The notes: a model not told the origin generated them from the letters alone. Counted from the stretch's first letter, positions 10,957-21,450 are shown. The stretch: DNA of 64,000 nucleotides from Bathynomus jamesi (GCA_023014485.1 JAJOZX010002360.1:149501-213500), one strand, 5' to 3'. Program-made: numbers and translations.

Positions 10957-11422
10957 TTGTTTTTCATTAAATGCAGGATTAAATTTTCTTTTGTAAGGTA
11001 TGTTTAGTTTTACTGTACCTCAAATGGTTTAGGCCATGGGCAGGGGGGGCTAAGGTTTATTGGAGCCCCGTACATTACAATATATATACTTAGGAGGAAA
11101 AGTGTAGGTGTGACTGTAAAGACTGTACAGTAATGTAGAAATGTGTGTGCACCCATTTTGGGTCTCCCATTTAAAGGTGTTTGTGGGGCAAGTGAAGATC
11201 ATGTATTTTTCAATACCTCACAGTACTATGGGAGCCACCGCTCAGCAGAGGAATCTCTTTAAATGGGGTGTGTAAGGACAGAGAGTATCCCCTAACCCAA
11301 GATGCTGCCTCCCTATATCCCACAACACTTGTGTTGAGCTGTGGGATCTATCACCTAAATGCACATAATATATATGAAATAAACTAGTACCATTCATGCA
11401 ATAAAAATGGGCTTAAACACTA

Positions 11423-12480
11423 TCACCAGATGTCCCTTGCAGACATCAAATTATCCAACCTTCTTTTGAAAGAATCAAATGTATCTGAAGTCACCACTTC
11501 TTCTGTCAGACTGTTCCAGAACTTAATTATTCTATTTGTAAAACTATGTTTTCTTAAATTTGTTCTACATCTTGGCTTAAATAATTTCATACTATGACCT
11601 CTAGTCTGGTTATTGTGATCGTTAATGAAAAGAGACTTAAAATCTATTTTATACACCTCTATCATATCACCCCTTAACCACCTCCTTTTTAATGAGAACA
11701 TGTTTAGATACACCAGTCTTTCCTTATATGTCAATTGTCTTAGAGATGGGATCATTCTTGTTGCTCGTTTCTGTACTTTTTCCAGTTTTTCAATATCTTG
11801 TATCAAATAGGGACTATTAAATTGAATACAGTATTCAAGGAGGGGTCTCACATATGAAATGTATAGTTGCTTTATAATATTGGGTGATTTGTATTCAATG
11901 TGTGTCTGCATGAGATTGAGTCTAGCATTTGCTTTATTTCTGATTACCATACAGTGATTTGAGGGTTTAAATTCATTAGTCACAGTGACACCCGTCTTTT
12001 TCTTTATCATCATTTTTAATCCAAATTCCATTCATATTGTATTCAAATTCTGGATTTTTTGGCCCAATATGCATAACCTTGCACTTATCAACATTAAATT
12101 TCATCTCCCACTTATCTGCCCAGGCTGTTACTCTAAGTCTTTTTATATTGTCATTGCTCCTGCTACTGACTTAACATTATGGCCTAATTTTGTATCATCA
12201 GCAAATTTTGAGGTTTTATATGATAGGCCCTTCTCTAGATCATTTTTATAGACAACAAAAAGCAGAGGTCCCAGCACAGACCCCTGTGGGACTCCGCTCA
12301 ATACGGGTCTCCAAGTAGACTTATTTCCATTTAGATGAACTCTGTTTTCTGTTTCTCAGCCATTCTTCTATCCAGTCAGCTATATGACCTCTTATACCAT
12401 GAGCTCTAACTTTTACCAACAATCTTGCATGAGGAACAGTATCAAATGCCTTTGCAAAATCTAAGTATACTATATCTACT
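11423..12480 (-). pseudogene. CR1-A reverse transcriptase, core and C-terminal part
   Basis: Minus-strand translation from about 12480 gives VDIVYLDFAKAFDTVPHARL and then the RT core. The segment complementary to 12240-12300 encodes the PQGSVLGP-like motif, and the downstream open frame 12031-11423 reads YISYVRPLLEYCIQFNSPYL, EKVQKRATRMIPSLRQLTYK, FNRI-type linker and NSLTEEVVTSDTFDSFKRRL. These are the palm-thumb-tail blocks of CR1-type LINE polymerases, which reverse-transcribe the element's own RNA. The frame is broken in places. Confidence 0.78.
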
Positions 12481-12974
12481 GGCTCTTTATTGGGATAATA
12501 TGAGTATCGTCACATTCAAAATATCAAAAGCAAATATAATTATAAAATATTAAAGCATAATTTTCTCATCATTTTGATATAAATAACTATGTTTGCAGAT
12601 GCATCCTTACCAAATTATGTAGATTTGAATATTATGACATTTTTATAGTGAATATTTCCTGTTTTGGCTATAATGTACTTTTTTTCATAAAATATTTTTC
12701 CTGATTGGGCTATTTTTTCACTACTCTGCGACTTAATTAGTTGGTTGGTTTCTGTTCTGTCTATTTTTTTTTTTTCTAATTGGATTCAGTTTGGTCGTGT
12801 TTATGATGTGCTGTTTGTGTTGATTCGTCATGTGCCCTAGATGAAGAGAAAGCATTGGATGTTTTTATCAATTACAGCGTTATTCTTTCATCCTTAACTT
12901 GGCCAACATGTGACAGTGAGTGCCTAATACGAAAAGATCAGAAGATATTTAGGTGAAATAACCAATATTAACCT

Positions 12975-13075
12975 GTTAGGCCAACTGAATGCCTGGTTGG
13001 GTCAACTGAATGCCCGGTTAGGTCAACTGAATGCCCGGTTAGGTCAACTGAATGCCCAGTTAGGTCAACTGTACA
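12975..13075. repeat. 21-bp minisatellite
   Basis: About five units of TCAACTGAATGCCCGGTTAGG with one or two changes per unit. The same motif appears inverted and dispersed at 4395-4575. Confidence 0.85.
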
Positions 13076-13188
13076 CCCTTGATGATTGGTTAGGTTAAGT
13101 AATATTATTTTCGTTAGTTTTAGGCTTTTTAGGTTACTACTTCCACTTATGTTAGTTTTAGGGTTAGGTTAGGTTAATTAATATCAAA

Positions 13189-13355
13189 ATACATTTTTCT
13201 AGTAATATTTGATGTGTTTTGCTTAGATTTTGACCTCCATTTCCCTTGAAAATGAGCCAAACTTCAAAGTACTATAACTTTGCTAGATCTCATTTCTGAG
13301 GGAAATGGAGGTCAGATTTGAACAAATCACATCAAATACTATTAGAAAAATGTAT
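13189..13355. repeat. Palindromic MITE, second copy
   Basis: The arms ATACATTTTTCTAGTAATAT and the complement of ATACATTTTTCTAATAGTAT pair end to end, with an inner GGTC-AAATGGAGG palindrome. Length is 167 bp. It is clearly related to the split copy at 1-613 through the ends and the GTGTG segment. The target duplication is not clear. Confidence 0.75.
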
Positions 13356-13372
13356 CTATATACATAATTACC

Positions 13373-13802
13373 CTTTATTGTCCAAATACAATAGGACTCC
13401 ATCATAAAATTCAATCAAGTTGATTAGACAGGACCTTCCATTTTGAAAGCCATGCTGGCTATCATTTATAAGGTTGCACTCTTCAAGGAACTCAGTAACT
13501 TTACCTCTAATGATACTTTCGAGTAATTTGTAAATAATGGAGGTGAGGTTGATGGGTCTATAGTTTTTTGCCAAGTTTCTATTTCCTTTTTTAAAGATTG
13601 GAGCCACATTTACTTTCTTCCAATCCTCTGGAATTTCAGTACATATCAATGATTTATTAAAAATAATTTCTAGTGTCTATGCTATATTCTTTTTGGTAGC
13701 TTTTATGACTATTGGATACATTTCATCTGGCCCTGGATATTTTTCCATTTTTAATTTATCTATTGCTTCTAGGATATCTAGTTTTATTACCCTTCATTTA
13801 TT
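13373..13802 (-). pseudogene. CR1-A reverse transcriptase N-terminal part
   Basis: Minus-strand reading gives GPDEMYPIVIKATKK from about 13735, then CTEIPEDWKKVNVAPIFKKG, NYRPINLTSIIYKLLESIIR and LINDSQHGFQNGRSCLINLI. These are RT motifs of the CR1/LINE fingers region. The frame runs up to the 12493-13372 insertion at LYLDNKG. Confidence 0.8.
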
Positions 13803-14076
13803 GGTAATTTTTTACTATCAGTCCAGTCTCTGGAAACTGAAAATAAAGTTTACCATAAGACTCTCTATATTTTTTTAAACAACTTTTACTAAGTACAATA
13901 TGAAGGCAAATGCCGATTAAAGCTATAAAATTAATATTAAGAAATTATTTTTTTGAACGATAAAATCGCGGATCATGTTTTGTGAGTGATAAAATGACTG
14001 ATCCCACAAAGGTTAGGAAGGTACCGCTAACAAAATTGGGTGGTTTGACCTGAACTCATAACATTTTAGTGTCACG

Positions 14077-14265
14077 GTGGCGTCGGTTTGCGATGGTTGT
14101 AATTATTCACTGTGTTTAACTTCATGCAAATTTTTTGATGATGAAGAGGCTGAATTTAATTTTTATGTAGAACACGGTGTATTGCTAAAAGAATTTATAT
14201 GCCCTAAGAAAAACAAGGAAGGTATTGTTTGTGGTAATAAGTATACAGGTAAGAGTAGTACCTAA
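14077..14265 (+). pseudogene. Merlin-like transposase N-terminal fragment
   Basis: The 62-residue frame contains FFDDEEAEFNFYVEHGVLLK followed by EFICPKKNKEGIVCGNKYTG. This arrangement, an EHGVL-type helix followed by a Cys-based zinc ribbon, is seen at the start of Merlin/ISXO2-like transposases encoded in invertebrate genomes. The start codon is not clear: the frame is open from a GTG at 14077. The DDE core is absent. The assignment rests on my recognition of this motif and on the element ends. Confidence 0.6.
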
Positions 14266-14416
14266 AATTACGTTAGGTTAGGTAGGTTAGGTTATGTTAG
14301 TATAGTTTTACGGTATATATAATATATACAGTGAATATATAGTGTTCGTTTTACTACATATATATAAATGTATATATATACCTTTTAGGTCACTCATGTT
14401 GGCTGTTTCTACAATT

Positions 14417-14640
14417 TCCATAATTTATATATCAATGGATTCGTTTTTACATTGTGAATGCGCCCTAGATAGTCTCTACTGAAGGAATTACCCGCATTTT
14501 AGGGTATTTTTTCACACTTATACCCCAAAATAAACTTCTTGTCCTAACTTAGTTTTGGGCCAGTTCCCTCACTTGAGACTATCCAAATCGCATTCCTGGT
14601 GTAATAACGAATCCATTGATGTATAAATTATAAGAATTGA
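14417..14640. repeat. Palindrome inside the Merlin derivative
   Basis: Arms of about 55 bp (ATAATTTATATATCAATGGA and its complement near 14636, then GAATGCG and GATAGTCTC) enclose a loop with TAGGGTATTTTTTCACAC. It may be a nested MITE or an expanded inner part of the Merlin end. Confidence 0.65.
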
Positions 14641-14679
14641 TGAGACCGGAGTGATAGTAAAAAATTACCCATTTATTTC

Positions 14680-15307
14680 TCTATCTTGTCCTGGTAGTAT
14701 AAGATCAGGAATATTATTTAAATTTTCATTTATGAATACTAATGAGAAGTATTTGTTTAGTTCTTCAGTTATTTCAAGACCATCATCTATAGTTTTATCT
14801 ATATGAAAAGGGCCAATTTTCTTTTTCACTCTACTTTTCAAATTGAAACGACTGAAAAATTTCTTAAGATTATTTTTTAAATTCTTGGCTAGGCTTTTTT
14901 CCAGGTCTCATTTGCTATCTCTGATTGCTTTCTTGCAAATGCTTCTTTTACTTTTATATATTTCGGAGTCTGTGCCATTTTTAATTCTTTTGAATTTATG
15001 AAATGCTTTTGTTTTTTTGCTGATTACTCTTTCTTACATTACAGTTTATCCAAGGTTGTTTTTTATTTTTTCCAGTTCTGATTTTACACTGTGGGATATG
15101 CTTCCTTTGTTTGTTCATTATTATACTTTTAAATTTTTCCCACATACTAGTTACTGTCTGTTCAGGCTGTAGAATATCTGTCCAATTTATTAAATACAGA
15201 TCATTTACTAGTCCATTTATATTTCCTCTTTTAAAATCTGGAACTTCTACTTTATTTTCACTGTCTTGAATTACAAACAATATTAAACCGAAGGATACAA
15301 TGATCAC
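14680..15307 (-). pseudogene. CR1-A endonuclease end and linker
   Basis: The minus-strand frame 15307-14996 includes VEVPDFKRGNINGLVNDLYL and NWTDILQPEQTVTSMWEKFK followed by NKQRKHIPQCKIRTGKNKKQ and PWINCNVRK. This is the segment between the APE-type endonuclease and the RT in CR1-like ORF2 proteins; the CR1 copy at 18133-19218 carries the same VPDFRR and WDNLF landmarks. The SDH-type endonuclease motif appears as GDHCI at the truncation near 15300. Confidence 0.7.
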
Positions 15308-15329
15308 CTGAACCTAGTGTTCAGGGTAA

Positions 15330-15490
15330 AAAAGGGGTAAAAATTTTTAAAAGCTTTAAGCTTCAATAACTAACAAATCATTTGCGACGGAAATGAGTAT
15401 AATTTTTTAATTAATCATATTGAAAAACATTGAAAACCAGCTTTTAAAACTTTCTACCAGAGACCAGTGTAATAATAAATATTTACCTAT
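15330..15490 (-). repeat. Dispersed non-coding repeat, copy 2
   Basis: Reverse complement of the 5890-6060 repeat, sharing TTGAAGCTTAAAGCTTTTAA and GTTTTCAATGTTTTTCAATA. It starts with GGTAAAAAAGGGGTAAA, the same sequence type that seeded the 8696-9148 minisatellite. Confidence 0.65.
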
Positions 15491-16002
15491 ATTTTATGAA
15501 AATAAACACTATCATTTCATCGAAACTGAATATTACTTTGGCCTACAATAATAACATTAAGTCCAAAAAATTAAGCTAATTTGGTCCTAAAATTGGTTTC
15601 TTTAAATTCATGGGTGAAAGTGGACCTAATACATCTTAGACTAATTGAACCTAATAGGGCTATGGCCAGATGAGCAAGGTATACCTTCATTAATATTTTC
15701 ACACCTAACTGATTTGGATTTTAGCTAATAAAAATTATTGAATTGAGGACATAATTTCATTTCAGTGCAAATTACATCAATACATTATTTTAAAAATAAC
15801 TCAGAAGTTTTCTACGTGGAAATCCCCTTCTTCTTCTTTACCAATAATAACATGCTGTACAATTAGTGACGTCCCCATTTCATTCAAGAGAAAATCAAAG
15901 CCTACCTATAACTAGTTAGACCATGCTTATACAAACTTGTATACTCTTTTGTGAAATCGAGAAAACGCAAATGAGACCATAAATTTCTTAAAATACTACA
16001 AC
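15491..16002. other. Non-coding stretch, nothing recognised
   Basis: AT-rich sequence without supportable coding frames, inverted ends or tandem arrays. Confidence 0.5.
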
Positions 16003-16286
16003 CAGCGCGCGAATTTCCCGTTGGCCCATTCGCCCGAGGTCAGTTATTTTCACATCGGATCAGTAATTTTCATAAGACAGCTGGTTCGAGTGAATTTCCC
16101 GTTGGCCCATTCGCCCGAGGTCAGTTATTTTCACATCGGATCAGTAATTTTCATAAGACAGCTGGTTCGAGTGTTTTAAGTTAAAACATCGCTGGTCACT
16201 CGGACCAGCTATCTTACGAAAATTACTGATCCGATGTGAAAACAACTGACCTCGGGCCAACGGGCCAGCGGGAATTTTGCACGCTG
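16003..16286. mobile_element. hAT MITE with internal duplication and fold-back
   Basis: Ends CAGCGCGCGAA and the complement of CAGCGTGCAAA are inverted repeats, with perfect 8-bp duplications ACTACAAC at 15995-16002 and 16287-16294. Inside, an 81-bp unit (starting GAATTTCCCGTTGGCCC) occurs twice in tandem at 16011-16091 and 16092-16172, then once inverted at about 16190-16277. Confidence 0.88.
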
Positions 16287-16944
16287 ACTACAACCATCAA
16301 AATTTTGGGTTTCCCATCTGAAGCCAGCGAGTTCAAATTTGTGAAGCTGCACTCAAAATCTAAATGGATCGTAAGCTTAAAGTAAACATATGACTACAAA
16401 AAACTTTTGGTTCTGTGCAAGTGCAGCTAAAGACACTCTCTTTCGTACTTTCTGCAGTAATATTTACTGACAGCAACTTTGGGTGAATTATAAGAAAGGT
16501 TCTGGCAGAACTTTAAATTTGCTGTACAACAGGTCTTTCAGACTCTTACATAAATTACCCCCAAGATGCTCAGCTTCGCAAATGTTTGCTACCCGCAATG
16601 TCCCGATCTTTCCGGAGGTAACAAGACGTGCTCAATACAGTCTCATGCAAAGAATTTAAAAATCAACCAACCCGATTATCCAAGCTATACATGAGTCCTG
16701 CCATTTATCCTCTAAGCTATGGAATTCTTAGTACGAAAACATCTGTCTGTAGCTCTACTTTTGCATATTGCTAAGAAATTTACTTTTGGAAAGTTTTGAA
16801 TTTTATATACTTGCGTTTATATTCACATTGTTATAGTTAAGTAATTGAATATTAGTGGTTTTTAGCGATTTAGAAGTTTTCATAGCGTGCCGGCTTAATT
16901 TAATTTAAACTTGTGACGGTTATAAACTAATTTTTAACTGCGCG

Positions 16945-17978
16945 ATGCCGTCGCAGAAAGCGTCGTGTGTTAGGTGTAGGGTAAACCGGTGGTATTCGGA
17001 ATTTAAAGATTATAACGGCGGTCCTCTGGCGATTACCGAGAGATCAGTTTGTTTCTTTTGCGAGTTAATGGAGGAAATAGTTGACATAAAACGTAGTGTA
17101 CGTGAGGTAACGGAAAGACTTGCAACGCTTGATGAGGGCAGGGGTAGGGCTACGGTTGACGAAAGCCGAACCAATACTAACGTTGAAGACGTTAGTAATT
17201 TGAAGGGTGAGGTGCGTAACCTAGTTTCTAGTTTAGGTAGCTTGTCGGGAAGGTTGGATAGAGTTGAGGAAGGGGTTAAGGTTGGTCCGAGAGTAGTAGA
17301 TGGGGAGGGATTTAAAGAAGTTAAGGGTGGAGCTAGGCCGCGTACGTTAGGTGATAGGAATCCCCCCCCTATCGAGGTTTCGAACCCTTTCGCCCATTTG
17401 GAAAGGGACGTGAATGAGGGGGAAACTATTTTAATTGGGGACTCTTTAGTGCGCCACATGAACAAAGAGTTCGTTGAACGGCATCCAACCAAGAGGAGAA
17501 TGGTCTGTCTCCCAGGGGCCAGGGTTGACAGAGTTAGAGACGAAGTGGATAGGATTGACGTTGCTTCCCGTCACTCGATGTTGGTGACGATGGTAGGAGG
17601 CAACGACTCGTACGCCCGATACGAGAGTGCTTGACCTTTTGGAGAGATATAGGGAGTTAATTAGGTTCCTGAAGGCGAGGTCAGATAGGTCTTTAGTTCT
17701 AGGTATTACCCCTAGGCACGGGTTGGGTCTTAGGATTACGTCAAAAACAATATTTTTGAATAATAAATTAGAAGAGATTTGTGCTGAGGAAAATGTACCC
17801 TTCGTAAAGCTGTGGTCCGAATTCAGTGATCCTAGCCTTTTTATAAAAGATGGGGGTGCATTTTAATGAAATAGGTAATGCTAGGCTAGGTAGGTTAATA
17901 GATGAAAACGTGCGAAAGCTGTATAGGTCGAAGCCTTCTTTAAACGTTGTGGGTCCGGGGAACGCGGGCCCGACGTGA
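16945..17978 (+). pseudogene. CR1 ORF1 with zinc finger, coiled coil and SGNH esterase domain
   Basis: The start at 16945 (MPSQKASCVRCRVNRWYSEF) begins a Cys-pair motif (CVRC, then CFFC) typical of zinc/PHD-like fingers of CR1 ORF1. Residues about 45-110 form a coiled-coil-like region (LKGEVRNLVSSLGSLSGRLD). The esterase domain follows with the nucleophile block ILIGDSLVRHM, the VGGND block, and a final DG-VHFNEIGN block with the catalytic Asp/His. Two one-base shifts, near 17630 and in the G run at 17853-17857, divide the frame. In CR1 elements this protein binds element RNA; the esterase role is unknown. Confidence 0.8.
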
Positions 17979-18000
17979 AAAATAGTTTAAAACACCGGCC

Positions 18001-20797
18001 CGTGGTAAAAAATAACTTAAACGTCTTTTATTGTAACGCGCGCAGTATTAGAAATAAATTAAACGAATTTAAGGTGACAATTTATTCCGACAACTACGAT
18101 ATAGTTGCTATCGCTAAACGTGGTTAAATACCGTGACTCGGGACTTGTTGGGGGAACTTGATATACCGGGTTTTAAACTCTTTACTAATGATAGGTTACA
18201 TAGGTTTGGTGGCGGCGTTTTGCTGTACATTCGTAATTCCCTTAGGGCTATTGAGGTTAAGATAGATTTTCCGGCAGCAATTAATGCGATATGCGTTGAA
18301 GTTAGGGCGCGTAGTATTAGTTTTAATTTTGCTGTTGTTTATAGACCTCCCGTTCAACCCTTCGACACCGATACTAGATTTTACTCACTTCTTGGTAACT
18401 TTATTGACAATCGGAATAGTATAATTGTCGGAGACTTTAACTGCCCTAATGTTAATTACGAGACTTTTACTGGTAATGAGGAGGGTTTGAGATTGATTGA
18501 GTTCATGGAGGATAATTTTTTACGGCAGATAGTTGCCGAACCAACGCGCGGTGACAATATTTTAGATTTAGTGATGACGAACGGCGAAAATATAGTCGAT
18601 AGTTTAGAAGTAGGCGAGAGTTTAGGATGTAGTGATCATCAAATTCTTAGGTTTAAGTTATCGATAGAAAACACTAAGGATAGTAATGTAATAGAAGTCC
18701 CTGATTTTCGTAGGGCTAATTTTGATAGTTTTGCGGATAGGATGAGAGTAGTAGACTGGGATAACTTATTTATGGGTAATGACACAAATTTGCATTGGGA
18801 GGCGTTTAAAGAAAGTTTTATGAATATTGAAAGGGAGTTTATTCCTCGTAGGCCCAAGCGCGCTAGAAATCATGGTAGGCCCAAGTGGTGGACTAGGGAA
18901 ATAGGCGAGTTCATAAACGAGCGTAATAACAGAGCGTATAGACTTAATAAGCGCAATGGCACGGCAGCTAACTTTAATAGATATATCGAGCTTAGACGTC
19001 AGGTTAAAAGATCAGTTAGGAACGCTAGGCGTAATTTAGAGATACTTATAGCTGCGGATAGTAAACATAATCCAAAAAAGTTTTTTGAATACGTCAATAA
19101 TCGTAAGCCGATAAAAGATAACATAGACCCTCTAGTGGATGTTAACGGCGCTTTGGCTTCTGACGCTCAGGCGATGGCGGGTATTTTCAATAACTTTTTG
19201 CGACAGTTTTTACCGTAGAAGACGTAAATAATGTCCCCGACGTGGACGATATCGTTCCATTTAGTAGCGAGACTATTTTGGATGAAATAACTGTTTACGA
19301 GGGTGAGATTGCGCATTATATCGATAGGCTAAAAGTTAGCAAGGCTCCAGGCCCCGACGCTTTTTATCCCAGACATTTGAAAGATTTGAAAGACGTTATC
19401 CTAGGCCCCTTAAAGAAGATTTTTAATCAGTCACTCGAAACGGGGATTATTCCTGAAGACTTCAAATTAGCTAACGTGACGCCCATTTTTTAAAAAGGCG
19501 ACCGCACGGTACCTAGTAATTATAGGCCCATTAGCTTAACGTCAATTGTAGGTAAACTTTTGGAATCTGTAGTTAGGGATCGTATCATCGATCACTTAGA
19601 AAGTCGCGATTTGATTAATAGTAGTCAGCATGGGTTTCGACGCCATAGATCTTGTTTAACTAATTTGTTAGAATTTTATAACGAAATAGTGCGCGAATAC
19701 GATAGGCATAGAGCGGCTGACGTTATTTATTTAGATTTTAAAAAGGCGTTCGATACAGTTCCGCATAGAAGATTAATTACGAAGGTTAAAGCGCACGATA
19801 TACGCGGTCAGGTAGCTAACTGGTTAGAGGAATGGCTTCGTGCTAGGAGACAGAGGGTCGTTGTTAATGGTAGTGAATCGGGGTGGTTGGATGTAGGTAG
19901 CAGTGTCCCACAGGGTTCAGTGTTAGGCCCATTGATATTCGTAATTTACATTAACGACATAGATGTAGGATTGACTAGTAACGTGTCAAAATTCGCGGAC
20001 GATACTAAAATAGGCGGTAAGGTTGTTAACGAGGACGATAGAAATAGGCTCCAAGACGATGTAAATAGGATTATGGAGTGGACGGATAAGTGGCAGATGC
20101 AATTTAACGTAGACAAATGTAAAGTTTTGCATGTAGGTTCTCGTAACAATAATTACACGTACACGATGGATGATAGAGAGTTAGCGAGCGTTGACGAGGA
20201 AGTAGATTTAGGCGTACGCGTATCTAAGGATTTAAAAGTTAGGAACCAGTGCGTGGAGTCTTGCGTAAAAGCTAATAGGATGTTAGGCTTCATAGCGCGT
20301 AATTTCGAATTTAAATCGAAGGATATTATATTGTCCCTTTACAAGTCCCTAGTCAGGCCTCATTTGGAATATGCCGTTCAGTTTTGGTGCCCGTATTTGC
20401 GTGAGGATATTGATAGGTTAGAAAGGGTTCAGCGTCGTGCCACGAAACTAATTCCGTCATTGCGCAACAAGCCTTATGAAAATAGAATTAAAGAGTTAGA
20501 CTTGTATTCACTCGAAACTAGGAGATTAAGGGGGAAGCTCATTGAAGTTTTCAAAATCGTTAATAACATCGATAACGTAAATTTTGACAAACTGTTCACT
20601 TTCGATAATAGCAATACTCGTAATAACGGACTTAAGTTGCGTGGCAGACGTTTCATTACTAATACCGCTAAAAACTTCTTTACGTTTAAAGTAATTGATA
20701 AATGGAATAATCTTCCCGCCCCGTCGTGAACTCTACCAGCGTTAATATGTTTAAGAACCGTCTAGATAAGCATTTTAAAAATATTAACGTTGTTTAA
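18001..20797 (+). pseudogene. CR1 ORF2: APE endonuclease and reverse transcriptase, frameshifted
   Basis: The endonuclease has NVFYCNARSIRNKLNEFK, VVYRPP, IVGDFNCPN and the LGCSDHQIL block. The linker is followed by RT with APGPDAFYPRHLK, PSNYRPISLTS, SQHGFRRHRSC, VIYLDFKKAFDTVPHRR, VPQGSVLGPL, the catalytic KFADDTKIGG and a C-terminal thumb (LVRPHLEYAVQFWCPYLRED). Together these nick DNA and copy element RNA at the target. Single-base shifts occur near 18122 (one A lost), 19199 (one T lost), 19490 (one T gained) and 20719 (one C lost). All motif residues are present, so only these small indels prevent an intact ORF2. Confidence 0.88.
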
Positions 20798-21450
20798 AAT
20801 AAAAATAAAAAATTAGCAACAGGAGCTCTGGTGGTGGTGGTCGAGGATGAGTCGGTTGACGATAATGCCAGCTTGTGACATGCTAGCGTGTAATATGCCA
20901 GCAAAAAATTAATAATAAAAAAAAATTAGACTAACACGAACGTAGATGTAGCTCGTAGCGTAAACTAACCCACTTTTTGTTTAACTTTACCTACTTTTTT
21001 CTTTTTCTTTTTCTTATCCTCTCCTTACTTGCATGTCTGTACCTTTCTTTACTTGCATGTCTGTAGTTTGCATGGTATGACAGTGAGTTAAGACTGTGTT
21101 TGCATGGTTTGTAAGCGTTCTTATTTTATTTCTTTTCATCTTTCACCCCTTTCCTATTCTCTTCGACTATTTTTCCGATTTGTCGGCAGTGGCCGGCGGA
21201 TGATGATGGTGAGTCTTTTTTCTCTTTTTCTGAATGAATGTTAACGCATGAGTGATAGGTGTTGCTACTTACTTAACCCCTTATTCTCTTCTCTTAACCC
21301 CCTACTCTTTCCTTTCTCTCGGGCTAACCTTAGAGTGGATCTTAGGGTCTTTGTTAGCCTTAGCTTCTGTAGATCTGTAGATCTGTATTAATAATATTTG
21401 TCATATGGACCATAGTCTTCCAATAAACCTTTTTCATTTTCATATTAATT
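20798..21450 (+). other. CR1-B 3' untranslated region
   Basis: Begins with AAAATAAAAATAAAAAAT after the ORF2 stop and contains a GTGGTGGTGGTCG motif, T-rich stretches and repeated AGATCTGTAGATCTGTA. A polyadenylation-type AATAAA lies near 21421. No gene. Confidence 0.55.

Larger units (their letters stand above)
9504..11070 (+). mobile_element. Tc1/mariner-superfamily element, DD37E type
   Basis: Terminal repeats begin GGGGTTCCAAGAAACCTTAGC on the left and the near-complement of GGGGCTCCAATAAACCTTAG on the right, flanked by TA at 9502-9503 and 11071-11072. A paralogous empty site lies around 29328-29345 in the sister LINE copy, where a single TA joins the two flanks. Length is 1567 bp including a nested 182-bp hAT MITE. 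Confidence 0.9.
12493..13372. mobile_element. Unclassified DNA element with 8-bp target duplications
   Basis: Perfect duplications CTTTATTG lie at 12485-12492 and 13373-13380, and removal restores the LINE reading (LYLDNK joined to NKEPVDIVY). The ends GGATAATATG and GGTAATTATG (complement of the right end) are imperfect inverted repeats. No transposase is visible. It holds a tandem array (12975-13075) and a palindromic MITE (13189-13355). The GG ends and 8-bp duplication resemble the Merlin-type element nearby, but the match is weak. Confidence 0.7.
13803..14669 (+). mobile_element. Merlin-superfamily transposon, deletion derivative
   Basis: The ends GGTAATTTTTTACTATCA match as inverted repeats over 27 bp with two mismatches (continuing TCC, then GTCTC). 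Perfect 8-bp duplications CATTTATT flank it (13795-13802 and 14670-14677). GG-starting ends and 8-9 bp duplications are known Merlin traits, and an internal frame resembles the N-terminus of Merlin/IS1595-type transposases. An inner palindrome spans about 14417-14640. The catalytic domain is missing. Confidence 0.75.
9165..15310 (-). mobile_element. CR1-like LINE copy A, split by three DNA transposons
   Basis: Remaining LINE segments, read on the minus strand from 5' to 3', are 15310-14670 (endonuclease end and linker), 13802-13373 (RT N-terminal part), 12492-11071 (RT core and C-terminus plus 3' UTR) and 9503-9165 (3' end). Exact target duplications flank each intruding element, and the reading sense matches across gaps. 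The 3' region is homologous to 29037-29640, which lacks the first intrusion. The 5' end is truncated within the endonuclease near 15310. Confidence 0.85.
16900..21450 (+). mobile_element. CR1-like LINE copy B, nearly full length
   Basis: Holds an ORF1 (16945-17978) and an ORF2 with endonuclease and RT (18001-20797), then a 3' region with pyrimidine-rich stretches and an AATAAA at about 21421. GC content and codon use are higher than its neighbours, with many CG dinucleotides, as expected of a younger element. All coding defects are single-base frameshifts. The 5' limit is uncertain; 16295-16900 may hold its 5' UTR. Confidence 0.85.

Noticed and set aside
14280..14310. Telomere-like GGTTAGGTTA repeats
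   Set aside because: Only a few short TTAGGTTAGG copies occur; similar TTAGGTTAGG stretches at 8520 and 13165 are scattered and too short to be a telomeric array.
17010..17492. 160-codon minus-strand frame rich in Ser, Pro and Thr
   Set aside because: Antisense to CR1 ORF1, which has cysteine, coiled-coil and esterase motifs in order.
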